A stretch of DNA of 64,000 nt from Kitasatospora sp. SolWspMP-SS2h (GTDB taxonomy: Bacteria > Actinomycetota > Actinomycetes > Streptomycetales > Streptomycetaceae), in assembly GCF_003259315.1 (NCBI RefSeq), contig NZ_QLLT01000025.1, forward strand, positions 1-64,000. The letters are read 5' to 3'. The stretch's first letter is position 1. Every line of letters begins with the position of its first letter. This document shows, in pieces, positions 49,159 through 58,102 of the stretch. Below the pieces are notes generated by a model. That model was not told the DNA's origin, searched no databases, and saw only the letters and a program-made list of their open reading frames with translations. Both the position numbers and the translations under genes were made by a program.

Positions 49159-49260
49159 GGCGTCATTCTCCAGGATCGCGGGAGGGGAGGGCGCGGCCGT
49201 CCGCTGGGCGGACGAACCGGAGGAGGACCGGCTCGGGGTGGGGTCGGGGGAAGGCCGAGG

Positions 49261-50379
49261 TCAGCGGGCACGCCGGTAGAACGGCAGCGCGACGACCTCG
49301 ACCGGCTCGGCCCGGCCGCGGACGTCCACCGCGAGGGTGCCGCCCGGCTCGGCGTGCGCGGCGTCCACGTACGCGATGGCGATCGGCTTGCCCAGGGTCG
49401 GGGACGGCGCGCCGGAGGTGATCCGGCCGATCACGGCGCCCTCGGCGTCCACCACCGCGTACTCGGCGCGCGGGACGCGCCGGCCCTCGGAGACCAGGCC
49501 GACCAGCTTGCGCGGCGGGTTGGACCCGGCCGCGGCGGCGGCCTCCTCCAGCGCCTTGCGGCCGACGAACCGCCCGTCGTTGGTGGTCTTGTCGAAGCGC
49601 ACCACCCGGCCCAGGCCCGCGTCGAACGGGGTCAGCCCGGTGGACAGCTCGTGCCCGTACAGCGGCATGCCGGCCTCCAGGCGCAGCGTGTCGCGGCAGG
49701 ACAGGCCGCACGGGACCAGGCCCTCGGCGGTGCCCGCCTCGGTCAGCGCGGTCCACAGGTGCGCGGCGTCGGCCGGGGCGCAGAACACCTCGAAGCCGTC
49801 CTCGCCGGTGTAGCCGGTGCGGGCCAGCCAGACCTGGCGGCCGGCGACGGTGGCGGGCAGCAGCGCGTAGTACTTGAGGCCGGGCAGGTCGGCGTCGGTG
49901 GTCTTGGCCAGGATGCCGTTCGCCTCCGGGCCCTGGACGGCGAGCAGCGCGTAGGCGTCCCGGTCGTCGCGGACGACGGCGTCGAAGCCGGCCGCGCGCT
50001 CGGTCAGCGCGTCCAGCACCACCTGGGCGTTGGAGGCGTTGGCCACCACCAGGTACTCCTGCTCGGCGGTGCGGTAGACGATCAGGTCGTCCAGGATGCC
50101 GCCGTCCTCGCGGCAGATCATGGTGTAGCGGGCGCGCAGCACGCCGAGCGCGGAGATGAAGCCGACCAGCGCGTGGTCGAGCAGCTCGCCGGCCTGCGGG
50201 CCGGAGACGGTGATCTCGCCCATGTGCGAGAGGTCGAACAGGCCCGCCTTCGTGCGGACCGCGAGGTGCTCCTCGCGCTCGCTGCCGTAGCGCAGCGGCA
50301 TGTCCCAGCCCGCGAAGTCGGTCATGGTGGCGCCGAGCGAGCGGTGCAGCGCGTCGAGCGCGGTCAGGCGGAGGGACAC
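49261..50379 (-). CDS. gcvT: Aminomethyltransferase, glycine cleavage system T protein
   Basis: 372 residues. Transfers the C1 unit from aminomethyl-lipoyl H protein to tetrahydrofolate, releasing ammonia. Family blocks: TALDALHRSLGATMTDFAGW, VRTKAGLFDLSHMGEI, and the catalytic Asp region QVWLARTGYTGEDGFEVF; C-terminal barrel (about 285-372) complete. GTG at 50379 has GGGAG upstream. A tandem glycine riboswitch occupies its leader, so expression should rise with glycine. Confidence 0.96.
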   Translation of the reverse strand: MSLRLTALDALHRSLGATMTDFAGWDMPLRYGSEREEHLAVRTKAGLFDLSHMGEITVSGPQAGELLDHALVGFISALGVLRARYTMICREDGGILDDLIVYRTAEQEYLVVANASNAQVVLDALTERAAGFDAVVRDDRDAYALLAVQGPEANGILAKTTDADLPGLKYYALLPATVAGRQVWLARTGYTGEDGFEVFCAPADAAHLWTALTEAGTAEGLVPCGLSCRDTLRLEAGMPLYGHELSTGLTPFDAGLGRVVRFDKTTNDGRFVGRKALEEAAAAAGSNPPRKLVGLVSEGRRVPRAEYAVVDAEGAVIGRITSGAPSPTLGKPIAIAYVDAAHAEPGGTLAVDVRGRAEPVEVVALPFYRRAR

Positions 50380-50402
50380 GACAGGACTCCCGGGATCTGG
50401 AA

Positions 50403-50632
50403 ACGGGCAGGCTGGGGCGAATCTCCCCATCTGTCGTCGAACCTGAGAGCTTCGCCGCCTCCTGAACAGGATGGCGGCTTGCACCGTGGGTGGGCGCACG
50501 GCGCGGCCGTGTCCACTTTCCAGATCTGCCTCGCCCGGGCGGTAGGGGGGCCTGAGAGATTCCGGGGAGGACTTGCTCCTTCGGCGCCGGTCGCGGCCTG
50601 TCGCCAGGCCGTTCCGGCTCTCCCGCGCGGGT
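50403..50632 (-). promoter_or_regulatory. Tandem glycine riboswitch in the gcvT leader
   Basis: On the minus strand two aptamers precede gcvT. Aptamer 1 (about 50632-50517) has GGGAGAG, CCGAAGGAGCAA (50573-50584) and CTCTCAGG (50551-50558), then GATCTGGAAAG. Aptamer 2 (about 50510-50422) has GCGAAGCTCTCAGG (CTCTCAGG at 50442-50449) and ACAGATGGGGAG (50423-50435). These are the conserved features of the glycine class. A CATGAT -10-like hexamer (50666-50671) lies about 35 bp upstream of aptamer 1. The family normally turns on glycine-degradation genes when glycine binds. Confidence 0.95.
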
Positions 50633-50820
50633 TCGAGCGGCCGGTGTGAAGTTGTGGGCGGGCCCATCATGGCATGCCGGGGGCGGGTCGCGGGAGAGGG
50701 GGCCGGAGCGGGCCGCGGCGGACGGGGCCGGAGCGGGCCGCGGTGGACGGGGCCCACCGGGCCGCCGCACCGGGGCCGCGCGCCGCTAACCTGAGCGCAA
50801 CCGCGGATGTGGAGGGCGAG

Positions 50821-51588
50821 ATGGGGTTCCCGCTGGACGGGGTGCTGGAGGGCGGGGCCTGGCCGGCCAACGAGCTGGAGCAGGTGCTGACGGCCGCGCT
50901 CGGCGACCCCGGGGCGACGCCCCGGGTGATCGAGGTGCTGGCCCGCAGCCAGGTGTGGATCCCGCTGCCGTCCGGCACCTCCCCGGACGCCGAGGCGCTG
51001 GACCTGCCGACGCTGGAGCTGGCCGGGGCGCCGTACGTCCCGGTGTACTCCTCGCAGGAGCAGTACCTCCGGCACTGCCCGGGCATCCCGTTCGCGATCG
51101 CCCCGATGTGGGAGTTCGCCCGCGGGCTGCCGCTGGGCATCGGCGTCGCGGTCAACCCGGAGGCGCCGGTGGGCATCCCGGTGCCGCCGGAGGGCGTCGG
51201 CGAGCTGCGGCGCGGGCCGCGCGGCGAGCAGTGGGAGGCGCAGGGGGTGACCGAGGGTGCCCGGGTGGCGCTCAAGGAGCCCGAGCCGCACCAGGAGCCG
51301 TTCGCCTTCCTGGCCGCCGCGACCGGCGAACTCGTCGCGCTGCCCGGGGTCCTGACGGCCCGTCGGGCGCTGGCCCGGGTGGAGGGCGAGCCGACCCTGC
51401 TGTACGTCGGCGTGCAGCTGGACCCGGCGGCCCCCGCCGACCCGGCCGAGGTGAACACCGCGCTGGGCCGGGCGCTCGGAACCGCCCCGCCGAGCTGGGG
51501 CGTCCACCTGGTGCTGCTCGACCTGGTCGCCGATCCGGTGGTGGACTGGATGCTGGGGCGGGTACAGCCCTTCTACGTGCGGCCGTGA
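50821..51588 (+). CDS. SseB-like protein (enhanced serine sensitivity family), first copy
   Basis: 255 residues from the ATG at 50821, with GGAGGG four bases before; a GTG at 50809 is the alternative. SseB N-terminal domain (about 8-120; ANELEQVLTAALGDPGATPR, VLARSQVWIPLPSG, VYSSQEQYLRHCP) and the C-terminal domain (about 130-250; GARVALKEPEPHQE, VLLDLVADPVVDWML). Role poorly known; in enterobacteria sseB mutation alters sensitivity to serine. It stands divergent from gcvT across the glycine riboswitch, a placement that fits the name, though any link to glycine/serine is inferred. Confidence 0.78.
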   Translation: MGFPLDGVLEGGAWPANELEQVLTAALGDPGATPRVIEVLARSQVWIPLPSGTSPDAEALDLPTLELAGAPYVPVYSSQEQYLRHCPGIPFAIAPMWEFARGLPLGIGVAVNPEAPVGIPVPPEGVGELRRGPRGEQWEAQGVTEGARVALKEPEPHQEPFAFLAAATGELVALPGVLTARRALARVEGEPTLLYVGVQLDPAAPADPAEVNTALGRALGTAPPSWGVHLVLLDLVADPVVDWMLGRVQPFYVRP

Positions 51589-51704
51589 CGGCGGCCCCGG
51601 TCCGCCGCGCGGGGCACGGCGGCATGACGGCTGTCGGGTGCGCCCCATAGGGTTGCCCGGAACACCGGAGCACGGCGGAACGGACGAAGAGAGTAGGCGG
51701 CGAC

Positions 51705-52529
51705 GTGACGGGAGCAGCCGGCGACCCGGGGGCGGTCGAACGCGCCCTCGCAGCGGTCGCGCCGGAGCGCTGGGAGGCGTACGAGGGGCTGCTGCGGGCC
51801 CTGGCCGGCGGGCAGGTCTGGATGCTGCTCTGGCACGGCAGCCCCGGCAGTCCGGACGCCCAGTACGGGAACATGGACGTCGGCGGCCACGGCTACGCGC
51901 CCTGCGCGACCTCCCCCGGGCAGCTCGCGGCCAGCGGCTGGACGCGCGCCCACGAGGTGGTCTCCGGGCTGGAGATCGCCGCCGCGCTGTACCGCTCGCG
52001 CTGGGGCCTGTGGCTCGACCCGCACCGCCCCGGCGGCGGCGTCGGCGTGCCCTGGGCCGACCTGCGGCGGATCGCGCTCGGCCTGGACCGGCTGCCGGCC
52101 GGGCCGCTGCGGATCTCCGAACCCCCGGTGCAGGGCTCGCCGTTCTTCACCGTGCTGGAGCGGCAGGCGGGCGAGGTGCGGCCGCTGCGCTCGCTGCGCC
52201 GGGCCTGGGTGCAGCCGGTGCTGGGCGAGGGCTACCTGGCGGTCGGGCTGGACCTGTACGACACCTCCCCGCCGTCCGTGGAGGCGGCCCGGGCGCTGGT
52301 GCAGCGGGCGGCCGCGCAGGCGCCGGAGGGGCCCGGGGTGTCCACCGTGATGCTGGCCGACGAGTTCGACCCGGTGGCGATGTGGATGTGGGCCAACACC
52401 CGCCCGTTCTTCGACCGGCAGGGCGCCCCGCAGCCCGGGCCGACCGGCTTCGGTTACGCAGCGCAACCGCCGGCCGGGCCGGCCCCGGGGTGGCCGCAGG
52501 CTCCCTGGCCGGGCTATCCGGGCCGTTGA
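51705..52529 (+). CDS. SseB-like protein, second copy
   Basis: 274 residues. Same two-domain family: N-terminal region (ALAAVAPERWEAYEGLLRAL, QVWMLLWHGSPGSPDAQYG) and a C-terminal region whose last segment VSTVMLADEFDPVAMWMWAN ends in a Pro/Ala/Gly-rich tail. Compared with the first copy it is longer and more diverged, and both lack obvious catalytic residues or signal peptide. GTG start at 51705, 116 bp after the first copy; it may share its transcript. Strong terminator follows. Confidence 0.75.
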   Translation: MTGAAGDPGAVERALAAVAPERWEAYEGLLRALAGGQVWMLLWHGSPGSPDAQYGNMDVGGHGYAPCATSPGQLAASGWTRAHEVVSGLEIAAALYRSRWGLWLDPHRPGGGVGVPWADLRRIALGLDRLPAGPLRISEPPVQGSPFFTVLERQAGEVRPLRSLRRAWVQPVLGEGYLAVGLDLYDTSPPSVEAARALVQRAAAQAPEGPGVSTVMLADEFDPVAMWMWANTRPFFDRQGAPQPGPTGFGYAAQPPAGPAPGWPQAPWPGYPGR

Positions 52530-53117
52530 ACCTACCCTGACGCCCCGTCGGAAAACCCCCGCCTCGACCTTTTGCCCGGTCGGCGGGGGTTTTTTACCGC
52601 CCCATGATCTACGCGCGCAACCCCGCGTGCCACCTGGCGTTTTCCCGCCACTGGCGGGGTGTCGTCAGTGTGCCCCTTGACGGACGCGTAACAGCTGTGT
52701 GAAGAACGATATGCGTCGACAACGGAATTGCATGCCAACAGATCACAGTTAGGCATCCTTCGGCATGGGGGTCTTCCGCCGGGCACTTCCCATGACAGAG
52801 AGTGCTGCGCAATGCGGAGCGCGACTCGAACCCCACGAAGGTGAACGCGTCCCCGCCAGCGCATGAACCGCACGACGCGTTTCTCCGTGCGGCAGCACCG
52901 TGCACGTCGGAGGCCTCCTGACCCGGAGCGCCCCAGCTCGGCGCGCCTCCGGCCGGAGGCGACCGAGGGATGCCCGCACCACCAGCAACGCCCTGCTTGC
53001 TCAACGCACTTCTGCACCGCCGCATCGGCGCCCGGCACCACCGAAACCGCTCTGCACTTCCGCACCGCACGCGACTCCGTGGGCCGGCCACCGTCGGCGA
53101 GGGGAACGAACTGACTC
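52530..53117. other. Intergenic region before the oligopeptide ABC operon (588 bp)
   Basis: No gene supported. The terminator at 52552-52593 takes the left end. A TTGACG at 52677-52682 could be a -35 box with -10-like hexamers farther on, which would give the importer operon a long untranslated leader of over 300 nt. Short frames here (around 52863-53121) lack ribosome sites and family likeness. Confidence 0.45.
52552..52593 (+). terminator. Rho-independent terminator after the SseB-like pair
   Basis: AAAACCCCCGC...CGACC pairs with GGTCG...GCGGGGGTTTT around a small loop, followed by a T-run. It is the most classical terminator in the window, 23 bp after the second SseB-like stop. Confidence 0.9.
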
Positions 53118-54116
53118 ATGACCACACCCACCGAGACCCCTGGTTCGGCGGCCGACGCACAGCCTGACGGCTCGTCAACCGCCGAGCCGCCCAAGAAGAT
53201 CGAGGGACGATCACCCGGCCGCATCGCCTGGGAGCGCCTCAAGCGCGACAAGGTCGCGCTGGCCGGCGGCGCCGTGGTGATCCTGCTGATCCTCGCGGCC
53301 CTCCTGGCGCCGGTGCTCACCGCGCTGTTCGGGCACCCGGTCGACGAGCCGCACGCGGACCAGATCAACCCCGACCTGGGCCTGCCCAAGGGCGCCTTCG
53401 GCGGCATCAGCGGCGACTACCTGCTCGGTGTCGACCCGACCTTCGGCCGTGACGTGTTCTCCCGGATCCTCTACGGCGCCCGGATCTCGCTGCTGGTCGC
53501 GCTCGGCGCGGCGGCGGTGGCGATCGTCATCGGCGTGGTGCTGGGCATCATGGCCGGCTACTTCGGCGGCTGGGTGGACTCGGTCATCAGCCGGGTGATG
53601 GACGTCCTGCTGGCCTTCCCGCAGCTGCTGTTCAGCATCGCGCTGGTCTCGGTGATCCCCAACTCGGTGCTCGGACTGGGCGACACGACGGTGCGCGTCC
53701 TGGTGCTGATGACGGTGATCGGCTTCTTCGGCTGGCCGTACATCGGACGCATCGTCCGGGGCCAGGCGATGTCGCTGCGCGAACGCGAGTTCGTCGACGC
53801 CGCCCGCAGCCTCGGCGCCGGCCGCGCGCACATCCTGTTCCGCGAACTGCTGCCCAACCTGGTGGCGCCGATCCTGGTCTACACGACCCTGATCATCCCC
53901 ACCAACATCCTGAACGAGGCGGCGCTCAGCTTCCTCGGGGCCGGCGTCCGGCCGCCCACCCCGTCCTGGGGCCAGATGCTCTCGGACGCGGTCGGGATCT
54001 ACCAGGCCGATCCCACCTACATGGTGATCCCCGGTCTCGCCATCTTCATCACCGTGCTCGCCTTCAACCTCTTCGGTGACGGCCTGCGTGACGCTCTCGA
54101 CCCCAAGGGCAACTGA
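53118..54116 (+). CDS. Oligopeptide/dipeptide ABC importer permease, DppC type
   Basis: 332 residues. Six-helix BPD-type inner-membrane permease with an N-terminal charged segment and the DppC N-terminal region (about 30-60, GRIAWERLKRDKVALAGGAVV). The ATPase-contact EAA loop lies at about 210-240 (SLREREFVDAARSLGAGRAH) followed by LNEAALSFLGAGVRPPTPSW. It is first in the importer operon, ahead of the binding protein, which is atypical: most such operons start with the binding protein. The start MTTPTETPGSAAD has no strong SD in the immediate leader. Confidence 0.92.
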   Translation: MTTPTETPGSAADAQPDGSSTAEPPKKIEGRSPGRIAWERLKRDKVALAGGAVVILLILAALLAPVLTALFGHPVDEPHADQINPDLGLPKGAFGGISGDYLLGVDPTFGRDVFSRILYGARISLLVALGAAAVAIVIGVVLGIMAGYFGGWVDSVISRVMDVLLAFPQLLFSIALVSVIPNSVLGLGDTTVRVLVLMTVIGFFGWPYIGRIVRGQAMSLREREFVDAARSLGAGRAHILFRELLPNLVAPILVYTTLIIPTNILNEAALSFLGAGVRPPTPSWGQMLSDAVGIYQADPTYMVIPGLAIFITVLAFNLFGDGLRDALDPKGN

Positions 54117-54144
54117 GCCCGCAACTCTGGAGGATCTCCAACCC

Positions 54145-55914
54145 ATGAAGCGAAACAGGACGCTCGCGGCCGCTGCCCTGGTGGCCGCCCTCGCCCTCAC
54201 CACCGCGGCCTGCGGCGGCAGCAAGGGCGGCTCGGGCGGCGACAACGCGAGCAAGGGCGGTTCGGCGGGGTTCAACGCGGCGGCCGAGAAGGTGGTGAAC
54301 CCGTCCGACAAGAAGGGCGGCACCCTCAACCTGTGGACCACCACCGACGTGGACTCGCTCGACCCCGGTCGCGCGTACTACGCCTCGGTGTGGAACTACG
54401 AGCGCTTCTACACCCGCACCCTGCTGGCCTTCGACGGCAAGCCGGGCAAGGACGGCCTGAACCTCGTCCCCGACCTGGCCACCGCCAAGCCGGAGATCTC
54501 CGCCGACGGCAAGACCTACACCTTCAAGCTGAAGTCCGGCCTGAAGTTCGAGGACGGCTCGGTCATCACCTCGAAGGACGTCAAGTACGGCATCGAGCGC
54601 ATCTTCGCGCAGGACGTCGTCTCCGGCGGCCCGACCTACCTGATCAACGAGCTGGACCAGGGCCAGGGCTACAAGGGCCCCTACACCGACGCCGACCCGA
54701 ACAAGCTCGGCCTCAAGACGGTGGAGACCCCGGACGACACCACCATCGTCTTCCACCTGGCCAAGCCGAACTCGGACTTCCCGTACCTGCTGGCCATGGG
54801 CTCCGCCGCCCCGGTCCCGCAGAAGCTGGACACCGGCTCCAAGTACGGCGACAAGCCGGTCTCCTCCGGCCCGTACAAGTTCAAGTCGGTCGAGCCGGGC
54901 AAGGGCTACGAGCTGGTCCGCAACGAGAACTGGGACGCCTCCACCGACCCGTTCCGCAAGGCGCTGCCGGACGTCGTCAAGCTGACCGTCACCACCAACG
55001 CCGACGACATGGACGCCCGCCTGCTGGCGAACACCGCCGACCTCGACTGGGCCCAGACCGGCCTGTCGCAGGCCGCCCAGGTCAAGGTGCTCCAGGACCC
55101 GACCCTCAAGGCCAACACCGACGACCCGTACAACGGCTTCATCCGGTACGTCACGATGGCCCCGTCGGTCGCCCCGTTCGACAACATCCACTGCCGCAAC
55201 GCGGTGCTGTACGCGGCCGACTCCACCGCCCTGCAGACCGCCCGCGGCGGCTCGGTGGCCGGTTCGCTGTTCGGCTCGATGCTGCCCCCGAACATCCTCG
55301 GCTCCGACGACTACGACCCGTTCGGCCTGACCAAGGGCAAGCCGAACCTGGACAAGGCCAAGGAGGAGCTGGCGGCCTGCGGCCAGCCCAACGGCTTCCA
55401 CACCACCATCGCGGTGCGCGGCAACAAGCCGAAGGAGGTCAACTCCGCGGTGGCGCTGCAGACCGCCCTCAAGGCCGCCAACATCGACGTCACCGTCGAC
55501 CAGTACGACGGCAAGCTGATCTCCTCGGTGATCGGCGCGCCCGACGTGGTCAAGTCCAAGGGCTACGGCCTGATCGTGATGGGCTGGGGCGCCGACTACC
55601 CGACCGGCTCCGGCTACCTCCAGCCGCTGGTCGACGGCCGCTTCATCGCCAGCAACGGCAACAACAACTACGCCGAGATCAACGACCCGGAGATCAACGG
55701 CTGGTTCGACCAGGCCGCGCAGGAGACCGACCCGGCCAAGGCCGCCGACCTGTACAAGAAGATCAACCACAAGGTGGTCGACGGCGCCTACTACCTGCCG
55801 ATCGTGGCGGACAAGGCGCTGAACTGGCGCAACCCGCGCCTGACCAACGTCTACATCACCGACGCCTACGGCGAGGTCGACTTCCAGGCGCTCGGCGTCT
55901 CCGACGGCAAGTGA
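54145..55914 (+). CDS. Oligopeptide-binding lipoprotein of the ABC importer (SBP family 5)
   Basis: 589 residues. The N-terminus RNRTLAAAALVAALALTTAAC is a lipoprotein signal with lipobox TAAC, so the protein is membrane-tethered on the outside. The family-5 solute-binding fold follows (LNLWTTTDVDSLDPGRAYYA, RRxYTFKLKSGLKFEDGSVI, YGIERIFAQDVVSGGPTYL). GGAGG is 12 bases upstream of the ATG. Gene 2 of the operon, 28 bp after the DppC gene and 118 bp before the DppB gene; a stable hairpin in that gap probably makes this the most expressed gene. Confidence 0.94.
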   Translation: MKRNRTLAAAALVAALALTTAACGGSKGGSGGDNASKGGSAGFNAAAEKVVNPSDKKGGTLNLWTTTDVDSLDPGRAYYASVWNYERFYTRTLLAFDGKPGKDGLNLVPDLATAKPEISADGKTYTFKLKSGLKFEDGSVITSKDVKYGIERIFAQDVVSGGPTYLINELDQGQGYKGPYTDADPNKLGLKTVETPDDTTIVFHLAKPNSDFPYLLAMGSAAPVPQKLDTGSKYGDKPVSSGPYKFKSVEPGKGYELVRNENWDASTDPFRKALPDVVKLTVTTNADDMDARLLANTADLDWAQTGLSQAAQVKVLQDPTLKANTDDPYNGFIRYVTMAPSVAPFDNIHCRNAVLYAADSTALQTARGGSVAGSLFGSMLPPNILGSDDYDPFGLTKGKPNLDKAKEELAACGQPNGFHTTIAVRGNKPKEVNSAVALQTALKAANIDVTVDQYDGKLISSVIGAPDVVKSKGYGLIVMGWGADYPTGSGYLQPLVDGRFIASNGNNNYAEINDPEINGWFDQAAQETDPAKAADLYKKINHKVVDGAYYLPIVADKALNWRNPRLTNVYITDAYGEVDFQALGVSDGK

Positions 55915-55963
55915 CCTGACCTTCTCCTGAGTTCTCACCGCTAGTCCGAAGGGCAGGTGAAGG

Positions 55964-56023
55964 CCCTGCCGGGGCCGGCCGGGAGCTCCCCCACCGGGGA
56001 GACCCGGCCGGCCCGCGGCAGGG
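55964..56023 (+). promoter_or_regulatory. Intercistronic hairpin between binding protein and DppB permease
   Basis: CCCTGCC and GGGCCGGCCGGG (55964-55970, 55972-55983) pair with CCCGGCCGGCCC and GGCAGGG (56003-56014, 56017-56023). The 3' arm includes GGCAGGG, the best SD candidate of the DppB gene, 9 bases before its GTG. It can shield the upstream messenger end and also hide the permease ribosome site. Confidence 0.65.
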
Positions 56024-56032
56024 CCGACCGCA

Positions 56033-57031
56033 GTGCTCGTGTATCTCGTCAGGCGACTGCTCAACGTCGCCTTCATGCTGTTGGTGGTCGCCGCGGTGAC
56101 CTTCGGCATCTTCTTCATGGTGCCGAAGCTCACCGGGACCGACCCCGCGATGCTCTACGTGGGCAAGATCGCGGACAAGGCGGCGGTCGAGGGCATCCGC
56201 CACAAGATGGGCCTCGACAAGTCGATCATCGAACAGTTCTGGCTCTTCCTGCGCGGGGTGTTCGCCGGCCGCGACTTCAACGCCGGCACCGACCTGACCC
56301 ACTGCGCTGCCCCCTGCCTGGGCTACTCGTTCAAGACCGAGCAGGAGGTCTGGCCGCTCCTGCTCAACCGGGTCGGCGTCGACATCTCGCTCGCGGTCGG
56401 GGCCTCCGTGCTCTGGCTGGTGTTCGGCACCGCCACCGGCATCATCTCCGCGCTGCGCCGCGGCACCGCGCTGGACCGCGTCACCATGACCGTCGCGCTG
56501 GCCGGCGTCTCGCTGCCGATGTACTTCACCGGCCTGGTCGCGCTCGCGGTGTTCGTCAACCAGCTCGGCTGGTTCCCCAACAACTACACCGACTTCGCGG
56601 ACGACCCGGTCTCCTGGTTCCAGGGGCTGGTGCTGCCCTGGGTGACCCTGGCGTTCCTGTTCGCCGCGACCTACGCCCGGCTCAGCCGGGCCACCCTGCT
56701 GGACGTGCTGGGCGAGGACTACATCCGCACCGCGCGGGCCAAGGGCCTCCGGGAGCCGGTGGTCATCGGCAAGCACGCCATGCGCTCCACGCTGACCCCG
56801 ATCCTGACCATCTTCGGCATGGACCTCGGCGGCCTGCTCGGCGGCGCGGTGCTCACCGAGAAGACCTTCAACCTGCGCGGACTCGGCTACGAGGCGGTCA
56901 CCTCGATCCAGTCCAGCGACCTCCCGGTGATCATGGGCGTGACCCTGTTCGCCGCGTTCTTCATCATCATGGCCAACCTCGCGGTTGACCTGCTGTACGC
57001 CGTCGTCGACCCCCGGGTGAGGCTGACATGA
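56033..57031 (+). CDS. Oligopeptide ABC importer permease, DppB type
   Basis: 332 residues, six helices (N-terminal LVYLVRRLLNVAFMLLVVAA). EAA loop near residues 220-240 (DVLGEDYIRTARAKGLREPV), and GGLLGGAVLTEKTFNLRGLG follows. GTG start at 56033 with its likely SD inside the preceding hairpin. The stop overlaps the next ATPase gene (ATGA), so both are coupled. It pairs with the DppC permease at the head of the operon to form the membrane channel. Confidence 0.93.
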   Translation: MLVYLVRRLLNVAFMLLVVAAVTFGIFFMVPKLTGTDPAMLYVGKIADKAAVEGIRHKMGLDKSIIEQFWLFLRGVFAGRDFNAGTDLTHCAAPCLGYSFKTEQEVWPLLLNRVGVDISLAVGASVLWLVFGTATGIISALRRGTALDRVTMTVALAGVSLPMYFTGLVALAVFVNQLGWFPNNYTDFADDPVSWFQGLVLPWVTLAFLFAATYARLSRATLLDVLGEDYIRTARAKGLREPVVIGKHAMRSTLTPILTIFGMDLGGLLGGAVLTEKTFNLRGLGYEAVTSIQSSDLPVIMGVTLFAAFFIIMANLAVDLLYAVVDPRVRLT

Positions 57032-58074
57032 GCAACACCGACAAGCCTTTCCTGTCCGTCCGCGACCTGAAGGTGCACTTCCCCACCGACGACGGACTGG
57101 TCAAGTCCGTCAACGGGCTCAGCTTCGACCTGGAGCGCGGCAGGACGCTCGGCATCGTCGGCGAGTCCGGCTCCGGGAAGTCCGTCACCTCGCTGTCGAT
57201 CATGGGCCTGCACCGCACCGGCACCAAGCGCGGCGCCCCGCGGATCACCGGCGAGATCTGGCTCGACGGCGAGGAGCTGGTCGCGGCCGGCCCCGAGCGG
57301 GTGCGCAAGCTGCGCGGCCAGAAGATGGCGATGATCTTCCAGGACCCGCTGACCGCGATGCACCCCTACTACACGGTCGGCGCCCAGATCGTCGAGGGCT
57401 ACCGGGCCCACCACCCCGGCGCCTCCAAGAAGGAGGCCCGCACCCGGGCGGTCGAGATGCTCGACCGGGTCGGCATCCCGCAGCCCGACAAGCGGGTCGA
57501 CAACTACCCGCACGAGTTCTCCGGCGGCATGCGCCAGCGCGCCATGATCGCGATGGCGCTGGTCAACGACCCCTCGCTGCTGATCGCCGACGAGCCGACC
57601 ACCGCCCTCGACGTCACCGTCCAGGCGCAGATCCTCGACCTGATCCGCGACCTCCAGAAGGAGTTCGGCTCGGCGGTCGTCATCATCACCCACGACCTGG
57701 GCGTGGTCGCCGAACTCGCCGACGACATCCTGGTCATGTACGGCGGCAAGCCCGTCGAGCGCGGCCCCGCCGCCACCATCTTCGAATCCCCCGAGCACCC
57801 CTACACCTGGGGCCTGCTCGGCTCGATGCCCCGCCTCGACCGGGAGCTCCAGGACCGGCTGATCCCGGTCAAGGGCACCCCGCCGAGCCTGATCAACGTG
57901 CCGTCCGGCTGCGCGTTCCACCCGCGCTGCCCGTACGCCGAGCTCACCGGCGGCCGCTCGTTCACCGAGGTGCCCGTGCTCGCCGAGGCCGCGCCCCGGC
58001 ACCACGCCGCCTGCCACCTGCCGATCGCCGAACGCCACCGGATCTTCGCCGAAGAGATCGCGCCCCGGCTGTGA
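57028..58074 (+). CDS. Oligopeptide ABC importer ATPase, DppD type
   Basis: 348 residues. ATP-hydrolysing subunit: Walker A GESGSGKSVTSL, signature FSGGMRQRAMIAMAL, Walker B LLIADEPTTALDVT, H-loop ITHDLGVVAE. The C-terminal oligopeptide-transporter region (about 290-320, PSGCAFHPRCPYA) carries the cysteines that bind an Fe-S cluster in some members. Overlaps the permease stop by 4 bp; the next gene begins 29 bp later. Confidence 0.95.
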   Translation: MSNTDKPFLSVRDLKVHFPTDDGLVKSVNGLSFDLERGRTLGIVGESGSGKSVTSLSIMGLHRTGTKRGAPRITGEIWLDGEELVAAGPERVRKLRGQKMAMIFQDPLTAMHPYYTVGAQIVEGYRAHHPGASKKEARTRAVEMLDRVGIPQPDKRVDNYPHEFSGGMRQRAMIAMALVNDPSLLIADEPTTALDVTVQAQILDLIRDLQKEFGSAVVIITHDLGVVAELADDILVMYGGKPVERGPAATIFESPEHPYTWGLLGSMPRLDRELQDRLIPVKGTPPSLINVPSGCAFHPRCPYAELTGGRSFTEVPVLAEAAPRHHAACHLPIAERHRIFAEEIAPRL

Positions 58075-58102
58075 GCACGTACCACCCATTTGGAGAGCAG
58101 CG

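Noticed and set aside
49261..51648. Upstream extension of gcvT to a 795-residue frame
   Set aside because: The extra codons run through the glycine riboswitch and the SseB-like gene on the other strand. The GTG at 50379 with GGGAG is the true start.
52863..53121. Small plus-strand frames ahead of the importer operon
   Set aside because: Arg/Pro/Thr/His-rich, overlapping each other in different frames, no ribosome site.
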